Source: Chaetoderma sp. LZ-2023a (Eukaryota > Mollusca > Caudofoveata > Chaetodermatida > Chaetodermatidae). From it: a stretch of DNA of 64,000 bases. The stretch covers positions 95,548,511 through 95,612,510 of the forward strand of contig CM067374.1 of the NCBI GenBank assembly GCA_034401795.1. The letters run 5' to 3'. The notes beneath the pieces are model-generated. The model was not told where the DNA came from. It did no database searches and was given only the letters and a program-made list of their open reading frames with translations. The position numbers and the translations under genes were made by a program. This document shows, one piece after another, positions 12,290-22,348 of the stretch. The stretch's first letter is position 1, and the number at the start of each line of letters is the position of its first letter.

Positions 12290-13609
12290 GCTCAACTTTT
12301 TCCAAATGCTTATATTTTAATATATCTGAATCATGACGCAGATGCCTATATTTAACCCCTTTTTCCATCACATATGGAACTCACACCTCTCCTGCCTCTG
12401 ACCTGTACATGACCATTTCATCGGGTGATTTAGAACTCTGTGTTTGAATGGATATATCGGATTCAGCGACTGACATATTATCATCTTCTATATCACTTTC
12501 CTCTATTTCTGATTCAGAACTCTCCCCATCTTTCTGTCGCTTTGTTCCACTCAATCGATCCGAGACACCAATTACTTTCTCTATATTATTTAAATTGTCT
12601 AGATTGAGTGTACTCAGTGGAAAATCAAAGTTAGTTTCAGTATCTTGCGACCTGAATTTTACTTGTCCTAAATTAAAACTCTCTTCCAGAGGGTAATGAT
12701 CATCATCTTCAACGTGTGTGGAATTAGCCTGTCTGACATCAGACTTGGATTTACTGGAGTAAGACTTAGTCCCTCATCTAGAACCTCTATTTCATCACCT
12801 GCAACTACAGCGATTGGATTCTTAGTTTTTTCACCACGCTTCTCATTAACATGGACTTCAGCTACAATCTCAGCACTTACTGGTTCGATGACATTTTCTT
12901 TAGCAACGTTCTTCCCATTAACATGGATTTCAACTACAATCTCAGCAGCTACCGGTTCTATGACATTCTCTTTAGAGACAACTTGTTCTGCACTTTTATC
13001 AGCACCCTTTTTGATATATTTGTTCTGCGGGCATCGCCACTTAAAATGATCTGATGATCCACAAACTAGACATTTGTTTTTGTTAGGGCAATCTGTTGCA
13101 AGATGGTCTGTGCTTAAGCAGATTCTACACTCTTTGATTTGCCCCCTGTACCATAACGGCAAAATAAATCGACCATCTATCGTGACCTTACTTGGGAGAG
13201 GTTGTTCTACCTCTTCGAACCAAATTCTTCTGATGCCATTTTCTAAGGTTCGATCAAATGGATAGGTCTCGTGTTCTACTTTGTCCACTTTGCCATACAT
13301 GATCAATTCATTGATAACCCGTTCATCTGGGATCTCTAATGGACCCTTCATCTTGACTAAGAGACGATCAGAATCTATTTCCTCCACATTACACACCTCA
13401 CCCTTCACGACAAGGACCTCGTCGAGCAACTTTTCCTTCACACTTTCATTAACAACGGTGACATATTTGGAAACGTTAATGAGACCTTGAACGACCCGTG
13501 GCCCTGCCCCAACTACATCCTTCAACCCAAGATACACCTCAATTGCCGAAACACCCCAAGCCTTTGTCATGATTTTAAGACTCAGGTTACGGTTATAGGA
13601 GGTTGCCAT
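12290..13609 (-). pseudogene. Tx1 ORF1 of copy A (CCHC nucleic-acid-binding protein)
   Basis: Opens with MATSYNRNLSLKI at 13609. After an RRM-like N-terminal region it has two CX2CX4HX4C knuckles (CRICLSTDHLATDC and CLVCGSSDHFKWRC), as in Tx1-group ORF1 proteins, which bind the element RNA. The frame runs to 12668 (313 residues). The C-terminal part continues in another frame over about 12690-12290 (DEMVMYRSE recognisable near 12400), so one frameshift broke it. The position just upstream of ORF2 fits the usual bicistronic LINE arrangement. Confidence 0.82.
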
Positions 13610-14298
13610 GGTGTTTTAATAAAAGAGGAAACCCATACTACTACAATATATAAGGGGTAATACAAATATATAATACCAAGACGTCAGGGAAAGAGCTAAA
13701 CACCAAATAAATAGTGTCCCCTTTTGTAACCCTGACGTCTACCAACAAATATATGAATAGAGAGTACAGTCGTATATTTGTTAGTTTGAACCACTTTCTA
13801 AGTGGTTCACTAACACCTAACCGATTAAAGTATACCAACAAATATATGAATAGATAGTACAGTCATATATTTGTTAGTCTATTCGAGTTGACCGGGGACA
13901 GCCAACTGACTACAAGGATTTATATAATTAAAGAACTAGGCTTGCGCTTACAAATGACAAAGGAATTAAATCCACTCACTCAAGCAATCTTGCCATATAT
14001 AATGCGCTAGCCAACGAACCATAGAAATAGCATACTGGCGCGGGGAGAAATGTATTGCATTGACCACAGTAAGAGGAGGCCTATTAAATGGTGGAAACTG
14101 CCAGCTAAGAGGAGTGCCTTTAGAAAATGACACAAAATGCGCTCCAACCAAGACAAGAATTTACAAATTAAACATAAATTTTGAAAGGAAATACTAATAC
14201 TAAATATATGTATAAAATTTATCTACAAAATCGCGCTAGAAACTAGCAAATTCGGGCAGCAATTGCCGAGCTAAATAAATGCGTGCGTTCACTTCGAT
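13610..14298 (-). promoter_or_regulatory. Tx1 copy A 5' UTR with structured elements
   Basis: About 690 bp upstream of ORF1, presumably holding the internal promoter as in other LINEs (family knowledge, not shown here). Visible structure: an 11-bp inverted repeat AGACGTCAGGG/CCCTGACGTCT (13679-13689 and 13730-13740), and a 9-bp stem GAACCACTT/AAGTGGTTC with a 3-nt loop (13788-13808). That stem is extended by GTTAG/CTAAC (13780-13784 with 13810-13814). There is also a duplicated 'accaacaaatatatgaatag' (13741, 13833). By eye it is above 90% identical to the copy C 5' UTR. Confidence 0.7.
13966..14151 (-). CDS. Small upstream ORF in Tx1 copy A 5' UTR
   Basis: 61 codons, starting MVGAHFVSFSKGTPLSW and ending WLAHYIWQDCLSEWI. 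A homologous 62-codon frame occurs at the same place in copy C (28124-27936). The two differ by substitutions and by one codon-sized indel (FVSFSK versus SVSPFSK), so the frame is kept. It is in sense with ORF1 and about 360 bp upstream of it. No family is recognised. It could be a translated upstream ORF of the element or just an open stretch in a highly similar region. Confidence 0.4.
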   Translation of the reverse strand: MVGAHFVSFSKGTPLSWQFPPFNRPPLTVVNAIHFSPRQYAISMVRWLAHYIWQDCLSEWI

Positions 14299-14366
<68 letters not shown>

Positions 14367-14386
14367 TTACTACTACTACTACTACT
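14299..14386. repeat. (TAC)n microsatellite between Tx1 copies A and B
   Basis: About 29 TAC units with one TAT. On its left is the 5' end of copy A, on its right the T-run that is the poly(A) of copy B. Confidence 0.95.
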
Positions 14387-14406
14387 TTTTTTCTTTCTTT
14401 TTTTTT

Positions 14407-15435
14407 GGTAACACGATCAATGGATCGTGTGGAAATCAATAATACCCAAAAATAAACTGACTGAAAGAACATTAAACATAGAACAAATCAAAGAGAACAA
14501 ACGATTATATCAGTCATGTGTATAAATAAACAATAAATATATGGTGGTCAAACGATTAATTTTAAAATTCAAAACAGCTAAATATGTCCCTTTAAAAATT
14601 CCAAGTAACTAGCCCAACAACATTCCATTAAAATTATAAAAGCTCACGCGAGCATAGGCTGTGAAGCAAACACAGCGATCAGACGTATTTAACACACACA
14701 GTCAATCCGGAACAAATTAATCAATAATCAACGCCCCGCAGGATAATCTATAAAAAGTAAATACTAAGATATTACACCGAGTTCAGTGAAGCGACAATGT
14801 AACCTACATAGTTGAAGAGGGTTGAAACTTAACAAACGATTTCAAACAATACAATTTACTTTGAAAAAGAGATTCCATAATTATCCCGGGACAAACACAA
14901 TTATATGTATACATGCTAAGTATTTCCAATCTATTATTAGGAAGCAGTACATTGAATGTTAAATTTATTTTAGTCGAAAGCAATTTACTTTTGTATTCAG
15001 ATTCTAAAATTACCCCGGAACAAACATTATTAATAAAAAAAATGTGGATTGTTTATTAACATTGCTAAAAACAAAATGGGTTAACCTATTCAAACGACCA
15101 CCTAAATTTAAGGACACGGTTTAACCCTTTCAGAGCAAACACTCACAATTTTCATCTCAATCTGATTAGCAGATTTTTAGAGTGCATGCGCGTGTGGAGC
15201 TGTTGCTGCGTGAAGTAAATGCTGCTGTTTCACATAGTAACTGTCAGCGCACATGCATGCACACGCACGCGCACTCTAAAACCACCAATGTTGCATGTGC
15301 TTTAAAAATAATAATTAAAAATATATAGTTAGCTTTTAAATATAGAAAACATCAAGCAAAGTAGTTTGAAACAAAAACACAGCTCCAAGCGCACAAATAC
15401 ATGTATATTATTTAATAAATCACTCCAGAGGCCAA
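14407..15435 (-). other. 3' UTR of Tx1 copy B with terminal 8-bp hairpin
   Basis: About 1 kb without coding sequence. It ends (minus strand) in a perfect 8-bp stem with a 4-nt loop: ACACGATC-AATG-GATCGTGT on the plus strand, 14411-14430, only 4 nt from the poly(A). An unrelated inverted repeat of about 22 bp (15175-15196 and 15260-15281, around 'gcatgcgcgtgtg') may be a small inserted element. Confidence 0.75.
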
Positions 15436-18400
15436 TTACGGTGGATAATAAATAATCAAATTTGTCGAAACACTGGAAATCAAATCACCAGAGCACCAAA
15501 TAACTTCAAAAGAGTGAAGTCTATTTTCACTCACTGCATCATGAAATTCACATTTAAGGCAATACGAGAACAGGGCACGAAAAGCGCACTTCAATTTTTC
15601 AAACCTGCTGGAGTTAAACCCTGTATATGAGTCACTAACTATCGTACAACGATGCTTCCAAATTGCCCAGACCACCACACTCAAACAAAATAACAAGATC
15701 TTCTTTGCATTATTAGTCAGATTATAAGCATCTAATTCATGAAATAGAATTGCATCTTGGATTATGTTGATATCAACTGTAACAATTTTCCTAAATATCT
15801 GTTCAATGTACATCCAAAATTGGGAGACGGGCAAACACTCTGTAAACAAATGGATAATGGTTTCCTCAGTGTCTGTACAAAATATACAGTGGTCATTATT
15901 TGCTATGCCAACTTTCTTGAGGAGGGGGCCCACCCATAGTTTTCTATGAAGCAATCGCCAGACAACATCCCTTGCTCGATTAGGCATGTGTGGTGAATGG
16001 ATATTTTTCCAAACCACATCCCAACTCAGGGGAGAATGTTCACTCCTTTCCCATGCTGCGACAGCCTTTGGAATAGTAATATTCTGCAGCATTAAAATAG
16101 TATACCATCCCTTATTCCTTAACGTACATGAAAAACGTCCATCAGTACTTTCCAGGATTAACTTGGAGCAAGCATCATTCACAGACCCATTAGGGAGAAG
16201 AACCCATTCCATTGGAATTGCTTCCTGTAACCGTTTTAGAAGGCGCTGCACGTCAATTGGGCGTAAAGATGCTACTCGTGATATGTCATATAGTGATTTT
16301 CATTTTCGAGTTTTCACATCCACAATATCACACAAATTTTGAATACCATGCTTAGTAAAAGAAGTGTAATATAAAACTCTGCCTTCATATAGAATATGAT
16401 CATAGGTACTGGCTGGAGGCATGCTCCCAGCAAAGAGGTGAATCTTTTTTGCGAACAAACTTAGCTAAAGCAGCTTTGATGTCCAAAAATACCGATGGAA
16501 TCCGTGTGTAATTCGGTGGAGGTTTAGAAGACTAGAAAAAGGATTTAGCTGAAAATGGCTCAATACACCTTTCTATAAGGCATCTAGACACATTTGCCCA
16601 CTGAGTATCTGAATGAAGTAAATCATCTAATAATTTCAGCCTTAACGAGACGCATTTAATTCTTAGGTCTGGAATGGAAAGCACACCATCAAGCTTATTA
16701 TTAGTACAGACACGTTGTGAGACAAGGTGTGTTTTACCCTTCCACAAATAATCAAATATCATCTTGGTAATTTCCTTTTCAACATGTTTGGGCATATTAA
16801 CAACTGCAGCAATATACCAAAGTTGTGACAATATCAAATTATTGATCACTACTGCCCGGCCAAAAATAGTCAGACGTCGATGTTTCGTTGAATAATTTTC
16901 TTGCTCATTTTAGAAAGCAAGTTTGTCCAATTAATGGAATCATGGTTTGTTCGACTGAAATGAATGCCTAAGATCTGTACTATGTCAGTGGACCAATTGA
17001 TGCCTAATGGCTGATCATTTCGATCTTTCCATGAACCCAAAAACAAACCTACTGATTTTTCTTTATTAATTTTGAGCCCTGACGCATTTTGGAAATTCTA
17101 CAAAGTAAGATGTAAACGATTAAAATCACTATTTTGGCCAACAAAAATAGTCGTATCATCGGACTATTGTGATAATTTCACTGGTGTCATAAGACCAGGA
17201 ATACACAGTCCATGATAATGTATATCTTCTCTTATTGTCGCTCCCAAGGTTTCCATACAAATTACAAATAAAAGTGCTGACAGTGAGAAACCTTGTCGAA
17301 TCCTCGTTCTAAGACAACTGGCTGGCTTATAAAATTGTTCACAAGGTATCTACTAGTAATGCCATTGTACAATATTCGGATCCATTTAATAAAATTGGGC
17401 CCAAAGCCGAATCGATTTAATGACATCAACAAAAACTTCCACTCCAAACGATCGAAAGCCTTTTCATTATCTAATGCCACAATGCCACCTGGAATGTTAT
17501 CCTTTTCAACTAACTGAATCAGATCTCTAATAAGCACAGTGTTGGTTAATATTGATCTAGCAGGTATTGAACATGTCTGAGCAGGATTAATAACGTCGCC
17601 CAGCACCTGACCTAGTTTTAGTGGAAGAGCTCTAGAAATAATCTTGTAATCAACTCCAAGGAGAGAAATTGGCCTATAATTCCGTATGTCACTCCGGTCA
17701 CCCTTTTTAAATAGCATACGTACATGTGCTTGAGACATTGTCAAAGGAAGTTTTCCCTGATGGAAAATCCCTTTAACAATCTCACAGAATTTCGGACCAA
17801 TGAGATGCCAGAAAGTAACGTAAAACTCAACAGGCAGACCATCTCCCCTGGTGATTTTCCATTCTCCATTGTTTTAAGCGATTTAGTCAGGTCTTCTAAG
17901 GTTAAATATTCATCACAAATATCAGCCGACGGAGGAGTCAATGTTTCCTTAATATTAGCAAGTAATTCAGCTGCCAACTCTTCATCAATTTCTTCAGACT
18001 TATATAAATTTTCATAAAATGTCTGAACAGTTTCTAGTAGATCTTTATTTGAATTAACAATTTGCCCATTTATTTCAAGGCCCCTAATTATCTTTTCCAC
18101 ATCTCTAGACTTTTCTAGGCCACAAAAATATTTTGTCGACTTTTCACCTTCAGAATAAAATTGGGCTCTTGAGCTTACTTTTGCGCCTTCTGCTCTGTAC
18201 ATTTCTATTTGTGATAATTTTAACCTGGTCTCCTCCAAAACCTCAGTCAAGTGAATATCGCCGCTTGAAACTTTGCGAAAAATTAAGGTTTGTAGACGAA
18301 TCAACCTTTTCTCCTCTTTACGCATTTTCCTTGCCTTTTGAATAGAATATTACCTTGATATATTAGCAAACTCTGGTTTAACATCTTCCCACCAAAATCT

Positions 18401-19186
18401 CGCTTTCATATTCTGTTTTATTGCGGAGCTTATTACGACAGAAACTATCAATACATCGATGGTACTCAAAATCATTCAGCAAGGAAATATTAAGTTTCCA
18501 AAAACCTGGACCACGTGTAACCCATTCTGCATTATCTAACACAGTGGAAACTACGCGATGATCAGAAAAAGGTACGGGATATATGCCAGTATCCGAAATT
18601 AACCCTTTTAGCTCTCTCTGTACATAAATCCTGTCTAACCGAGAGGCTGTCTGACCATTTACTGTTACCCTTGTATATTCACAACATTCAGGGTATAAAA
18701 CTCTATAGCTATCCAAAAGGTGCTCACTGTCACATATTTCCTGTAAACGCCGATGAGACGTATCAGAGTATATCGATAACGAATGCCTATCCTTCTCTGG
18801 ATTTAAAACACAATTAAAATCTCCATAAAAGACATCAAATTTAGTGTTGAACCAAACATTTCAACAGTCACCACGACCCATCTGCCATTACCATCAGCTT
18901 CCGATGAAATGATATTTAATAAAGTCAAACACCTGGGTAAAAATAAAATCGCCACTCCTGTATTTAAATCAGTGGCATTGGAATAGAATATTTCACCTGT
19001 AGAAAGTTGTTTGAAATTTTCTAAAACTTCAACATTATGGAACTTAGTTTCCTGAAGCATGACGATATCAGCTTTCAAATCAGATAATTTCTCTAGCAAC
19101 ATGCATTGCTTCAATCCATCATTCAAACCACAGCAATTAAGTGAGCAAATTATCATTATGATTAAGAATCTATGCATAGTACCCAT
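15436..19186 (-). pseudogene. Tx1 ORF2 of copy B: endonuclease + RT, disabled
   Basis: Begins 5 nt after the ORF1 stop (ATG at 19186). Endonuclease motifs LNCCGLN and QETKF are followed by an internal deletion near 18840. This removes about 40 residues, including the tyrosine motif (IYAP in copy A), before GDFN. SRLDRIYV and FSDH remain (18716-18378). The RT (18325-17262) keeps NYRPISLLGVDYK and ALDNEKAFDRLEW. The catalytic YADD has become stop-SDD: TAG at 17166-17164. The C-terminal zf-RVT domain (16251-15436) is intact, with CIFCTDTEETIIHLFTEC. At least four frame breaks occur. It is a dead copy. Confidence 0.85.
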
Positions 19187-19191
19187 AATGT

Positions 19192-20598
19192 CTAGTTTGG
19201 TTTTGTCGTCTTACTGTCTTTATCCCGCTTAGCCCATTTGCCAATCTTCATAGTAAACTCTGAATTTGTAAGATCAGTAATGGTCAGATGGTGATACCAT
19301 GAAATGTCTGAATTACTCCACAAATGCCTATAGTGAACACCTAAGCGTGTAATGCATGGAATTAAAATCTCGCCCTTCTCTGAGCGATACAGTACCATTT
19401 CATCGGGCTGCTGAGATTCCTGCGTTTGGATCGAGGTGTCAGACTCTGCAATAGAGATAGAGTCGTCTATATTGTCATCCTCCCTGTCCTCCGCCCCAGA
19501 GCTCAAGTCTTCTATCACTCTTTTAACCCCACCAGTAATAGTATCCTGTACAATTGCCTGTCTAGAATGTATTAATAACACACCAGACTCTGTTAGTGGT
19601 GACAAATCAAATGGTACATCAACATCCATTGACTGAGATCCAAATTGTGTTTGTCCCAGTACTAAACTCTGTGTATCATCAACAGCGTCGGAGTCATCAT
19701 TTTCCTGGGCTATTTCAGCTGTTGCTGGAGCGGTAGCAGATATACCTATCTCCAGAACATCAATCTCATCAACGTGTTTTGCCAGTACTGGATCACCAGC
19801 CTTACTAACAACTGGACCCCCTGTCTTACTAATATTGGGGTCCACAGTCTTACTATCAATGGTATATCCAGCCTTGCTAACAACATGTGCATAGGTGTGT
19901 GGCACATTGCTACTACCGTGTACTTCACTGAAATTGAGAGAAGCAGGATCCATATAGCTAGCACCAGCCTCTTCCACATTACTTGCAGCATTCATCGATG
20001 ATCTTTTATAACATCGAGATTTAAAATGATCAGATGACCCACACAAAAGACACTTATTCTTGTAAGGGCAGGTACTAGCTAGGTGTTCAGTACTTGTGCA
20101 GATACGGCACTCTTTAACCTGGCCCCTATACCACACCGGGAGGAAGAAGCTCCCATCATTAGACAATCTACCTAGAATTGGTGTGTCAATTTTTTCCAGG
20201 CACACCCGTCTTATCCCATTTTCAAGTGTTCTATCGAAGGCATACGTCTCCCTTTCAATTTTTATCACTTGCCCATATTTTCCCAGCTCGGCTGTAATAC
20301 GTTCATTCGGAATTTCAAGAGGGGCCTTCACTTTTACAATCAATTTATCTGAATCAACCTCTTCGATCTTACATATTTGTCCATTGACAATCAGGCCCTC
20401 TTCCAAAAACCTTTCTTTCACTCCTTGTGAACTGACCGTAAGATTCCAGACATTTTTGCTAATATTAATTAGCCCCTTTAAGACATTTGGCCCAACCCCG
20501 ACAGTGTCTTTTATTCCATGATAGACGTCAATAGCGCCAACATTCAACCCAGCAGTGGTGAGCCTAAGGCTAAAAGTCTGTTTATAGCGACTTGACAT
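19192..20598 (-). CDS. Tx1 ORF1 of copy B, intact (CCHC protein)
   Basis: Open frame of 468 residues from MSSRYKQTFSLRL. An in-frame ATG five codons upstream (20613) is possible, but the start chosen matches the starts of copies A and C. An RRM-like N-terminal half is followed by two CX2CX4HX4C knuckles (CRICTSTEHLASTC, CLLCGSSDHFKSRC), then an acidic, low-complexity linker. The end is a conserved DEMVLYRSEKGE segment and a basic GKWAKRDKDSKTTKPN tail. Such proteins coat the element RNA and help target-primed reverse transcription. It is the only unbroken ORF1 of the three. Confidence 0.85.
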   Translation of the reverse strand: MSSRYKQTFSLRLTTAGLNVGAIDVYHGIKDTVGVGPNVLKGLINISKNVWNLTVSSQGVKERFLEEGLIVNGQICKIEEVDSDKLIVKVKAPLEIPNERITAELGKYGQVIKIERETYAFDRTLENGIRRVCLEKIDTPILGRLSNDGSFFLPVWYRGQVKECRICTSTEHLASTCPYKNKCLLCGSSDHFKSRCYKRSSMNAASNVEEAGASYMDPASLNFSEVHGSSNVPHTYAHVVSKAGYTIDSKTVDPNISKTGGPVVSKAGDPVLAKHVDEIDVLEIGISATAPATAEIAQENDDSDAVDDTQSLVLGQTQFGSQSMDVDVPFDLSPLTESGVLLIHSRQAIVQDTITGGVKRVIEDLSSGAEDREDDNIDDSISIAESDTSIQTQESQQPDEMVLYRSEKGEILIPCITRLGVHYRHLWSNSDISWYHHLTITDLTNSEFTMKIGKWAKRDKDSKTTKPN

Positions 20599-21014
20599 GT
20601 TACTAGCGAGCATTCACATTGACCTAGATTACTCCTGTCTACTGCAGTGAATATAAATGCACGTCAAAGCGCTATATCTCGACAGGTCAGCGAGATCGGC
20701 CTAAGCAGAAAGCTCAGCCCGCCAAATACAAATGCGCTTATCAATAACGGAGATAAAGCCACCTAAACTTATATACAAAATGTAACAAGACGGTTGCCAA
20801 ATACAATGGCAGTTTACTTGGCGACTCTAGTTCTCGAAACCAGAAAACCAGAGTCACAAAATACGACAACAACGACGAATAAAACACAAACAGAAAACAT
20901 CAAACTCAACCAAAACCGCTTATGCAGCGAACAAAACAAAAATTAAGTGAATACGAGCAGTAGTGACGAAAACATTCGTCAGAATTAGCAGAGCCAATTT
21001 CAGCACAGCTTTCA
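20599..21014 (-). promoter_or_regulatory. 5' UTR of Tx1 copy B
   Basis: About 415 bp between the ACT tract and ORF1. It shows no visible similarity to the A/C 5' UTR, no upstream ORF of note and no strong hairpin. The junction with the microsatellite is 'tttcaatg|actactact' on the plus strand. Confidence 0.5.
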
Positions 21015-21078
21015 ATGACTACTACTACTACTACCACTACTACTATTACCGCTGCTGCTGCTGCTACCACTACTACTG

Positions 21079-21128
<50 letters not shown>

Positions 21129-21156
21129 GCTGCTGCTGCTTCTGCTGCTGCTGCAG

Positions 21157-21244
<88 letters not shown>

Positions 21245-21258
21245 TACTACTACTACTG

Positions 21259-21298
<40 letters not shown>

Positions 21299-21304
21299 CC
21301 ACTA

Positions 21305-21349
<45 letters not shown>

Positions 21350-21404
21350 ATGCTGATGTTGCTGCTGCTGCTGCTGCTGCTACTATTACTACTACTACTA
21401 CTAC
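21015..21404. repeat. Compound (ACT/GCT/GAC)n tract between Tx1 copies B and C
   Basis: About 390 bp of trinucleotide repeats, mainly ACT, with GCT and GAC sub-blocks. It gives false poly-T/S/Y frames on both strands. It joins the 5' end of B to the poly(A) of C. Confidence 0.95.
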
Positions 21405-21413
21405 TTTTTTTTT

Positions 21414-22348
21414 CGAAAATCCGACGCTGACGCAGTCGGACACACCTCACGGAGGAACTCCTTTAAAAAAAGGCTTGCAAACCCCCATAAAAAATCGGGT
21501 GAAATAGCAGGCTTTATTAATAGTATATGAATAACAATACAAACTTAACATATCAAAACCGTGCAAGCTAAAATACTCTATTACCATATACCACACCCAT
21601 GGCATAACTACATAGAGAAAAAAGTTAATAAAGAGCTGATAACATAATATAATTCAACAAAGCCATTACTATTTGCACACCGTGTAGTAGTAGGCCCAAA
21701 TGGCGAGCATAGTTACCCAATAAGTGGTAAAGCGACTCATCAATAATTAGCAGTAAGTTACTGATACTCATTGACGCCATTGAACCGATTCATGACCGGC
21801 AGGCTAAGTAGATCATATGTAGTTTAACGTAGCAGACCATATAGTATTGGGCCCAAATGGAGAGTGCAGCTCGTCAATTAGTGGCGAGGTGACTCGTCAA
21901 TAAGTAACCAAAGGTCACTCATTGACGCCGGTTGGCCGGTTCTTAAATACTGAGCAGGCGTAGTAGCCTTTATGTCGTAAAATGCACAAAGCAAAAGTAT
22001 ACAAGCTATGACTACATAGATGGCGCTCTGGGTTCACATTTTAAATTTACTTCATTGTAAGTTTTTGTAAGTTACCCTGGAACATATACACCTACAGTAA
22101 ACATTTACAGCAGAATGTGAATTGTATATATGAAAGATGTCATACTCTGTTAACCTAATGAACTCGAAAGTCGGATCACCTCCAGAATATTGACGTGATG
22201 CTCAATTGATATTTAAATATACCGATTCCCAAGGTTAGGTTATTCATCAAAATTATCATCTCCTAAGAAATTAAAATTTTAAAATTAGCTCAATTAAATA
22301 AAATAAAATACCATATATCAATATACAACAAGCAGCGAGTGTGCTAGC
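21414..22348 (-). other. 3' UTR of Tx1 copy C with duplicated unit and terminal hairpin
   Basis: Two tandem units (about 21690-21840 and 21853-22077) correspond to the duplicated unit in the copy A 3' UTR ('gactcgtcaata', 'cattgacgcc', 'tagatggcgctc'). The last 30 nt hold the same TCCGAC/GTCGGA stem (21420-21425 with 21435-21440) and the GGAG/CTCC stem. Confidence 0.75.

Larger units (their letters stand above)
7603..14298 (-). mobile_element. Tx1-like (L1 group) retrotransposon, copy A, near full length
   Basis: About 6.7 kb on the minus strand with the complete layout: 5' UTR (14298-13610), ORF1 (13609 to about 12290), ORF2 (12283-8580), a long 3' UTR (8579-7612) and a 9-nt poly(A) (7611-7603). 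The 5' end begins at the same GAACGCACGC sequence as copy C, so the copy is full length rather than truncated. Both borders are ACT-type microsatellite. ORFs are interrupted by frameshifts but the endonuclease and YADD box remain readable. Tx1-group elements belong to the L1 lineage and include families with fixed genomic targets. Confidence 0.88.
14387..21014 (-). mobile_element. Tx1-like retrotransposon, copy B (distinct family), near full length
   Basis: About 6.6 kb on the minus strand: 5' UTR (21014-20599), ORF1 (20598-19192), ORF2 (19186-15436), 3' UTR (15435-14407) and an impure poly(A) (14406-14387). Its UTRs do not resemble those of A and C and its proteins are clearly diverged, so it is a separate family. 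Even so, it sits in the same ACT microsatellite in the same orientation. ORF1 is intact; ORF2 is disabled. Confidence 0.88.

Noticed and set aside
20963..21443. Long open frames of poly-Tyr/Thr/Ser/Val
   Set aside because: Pure translation of the ACT/GCT/GAC microsatellite in several frames; no unique sequence.
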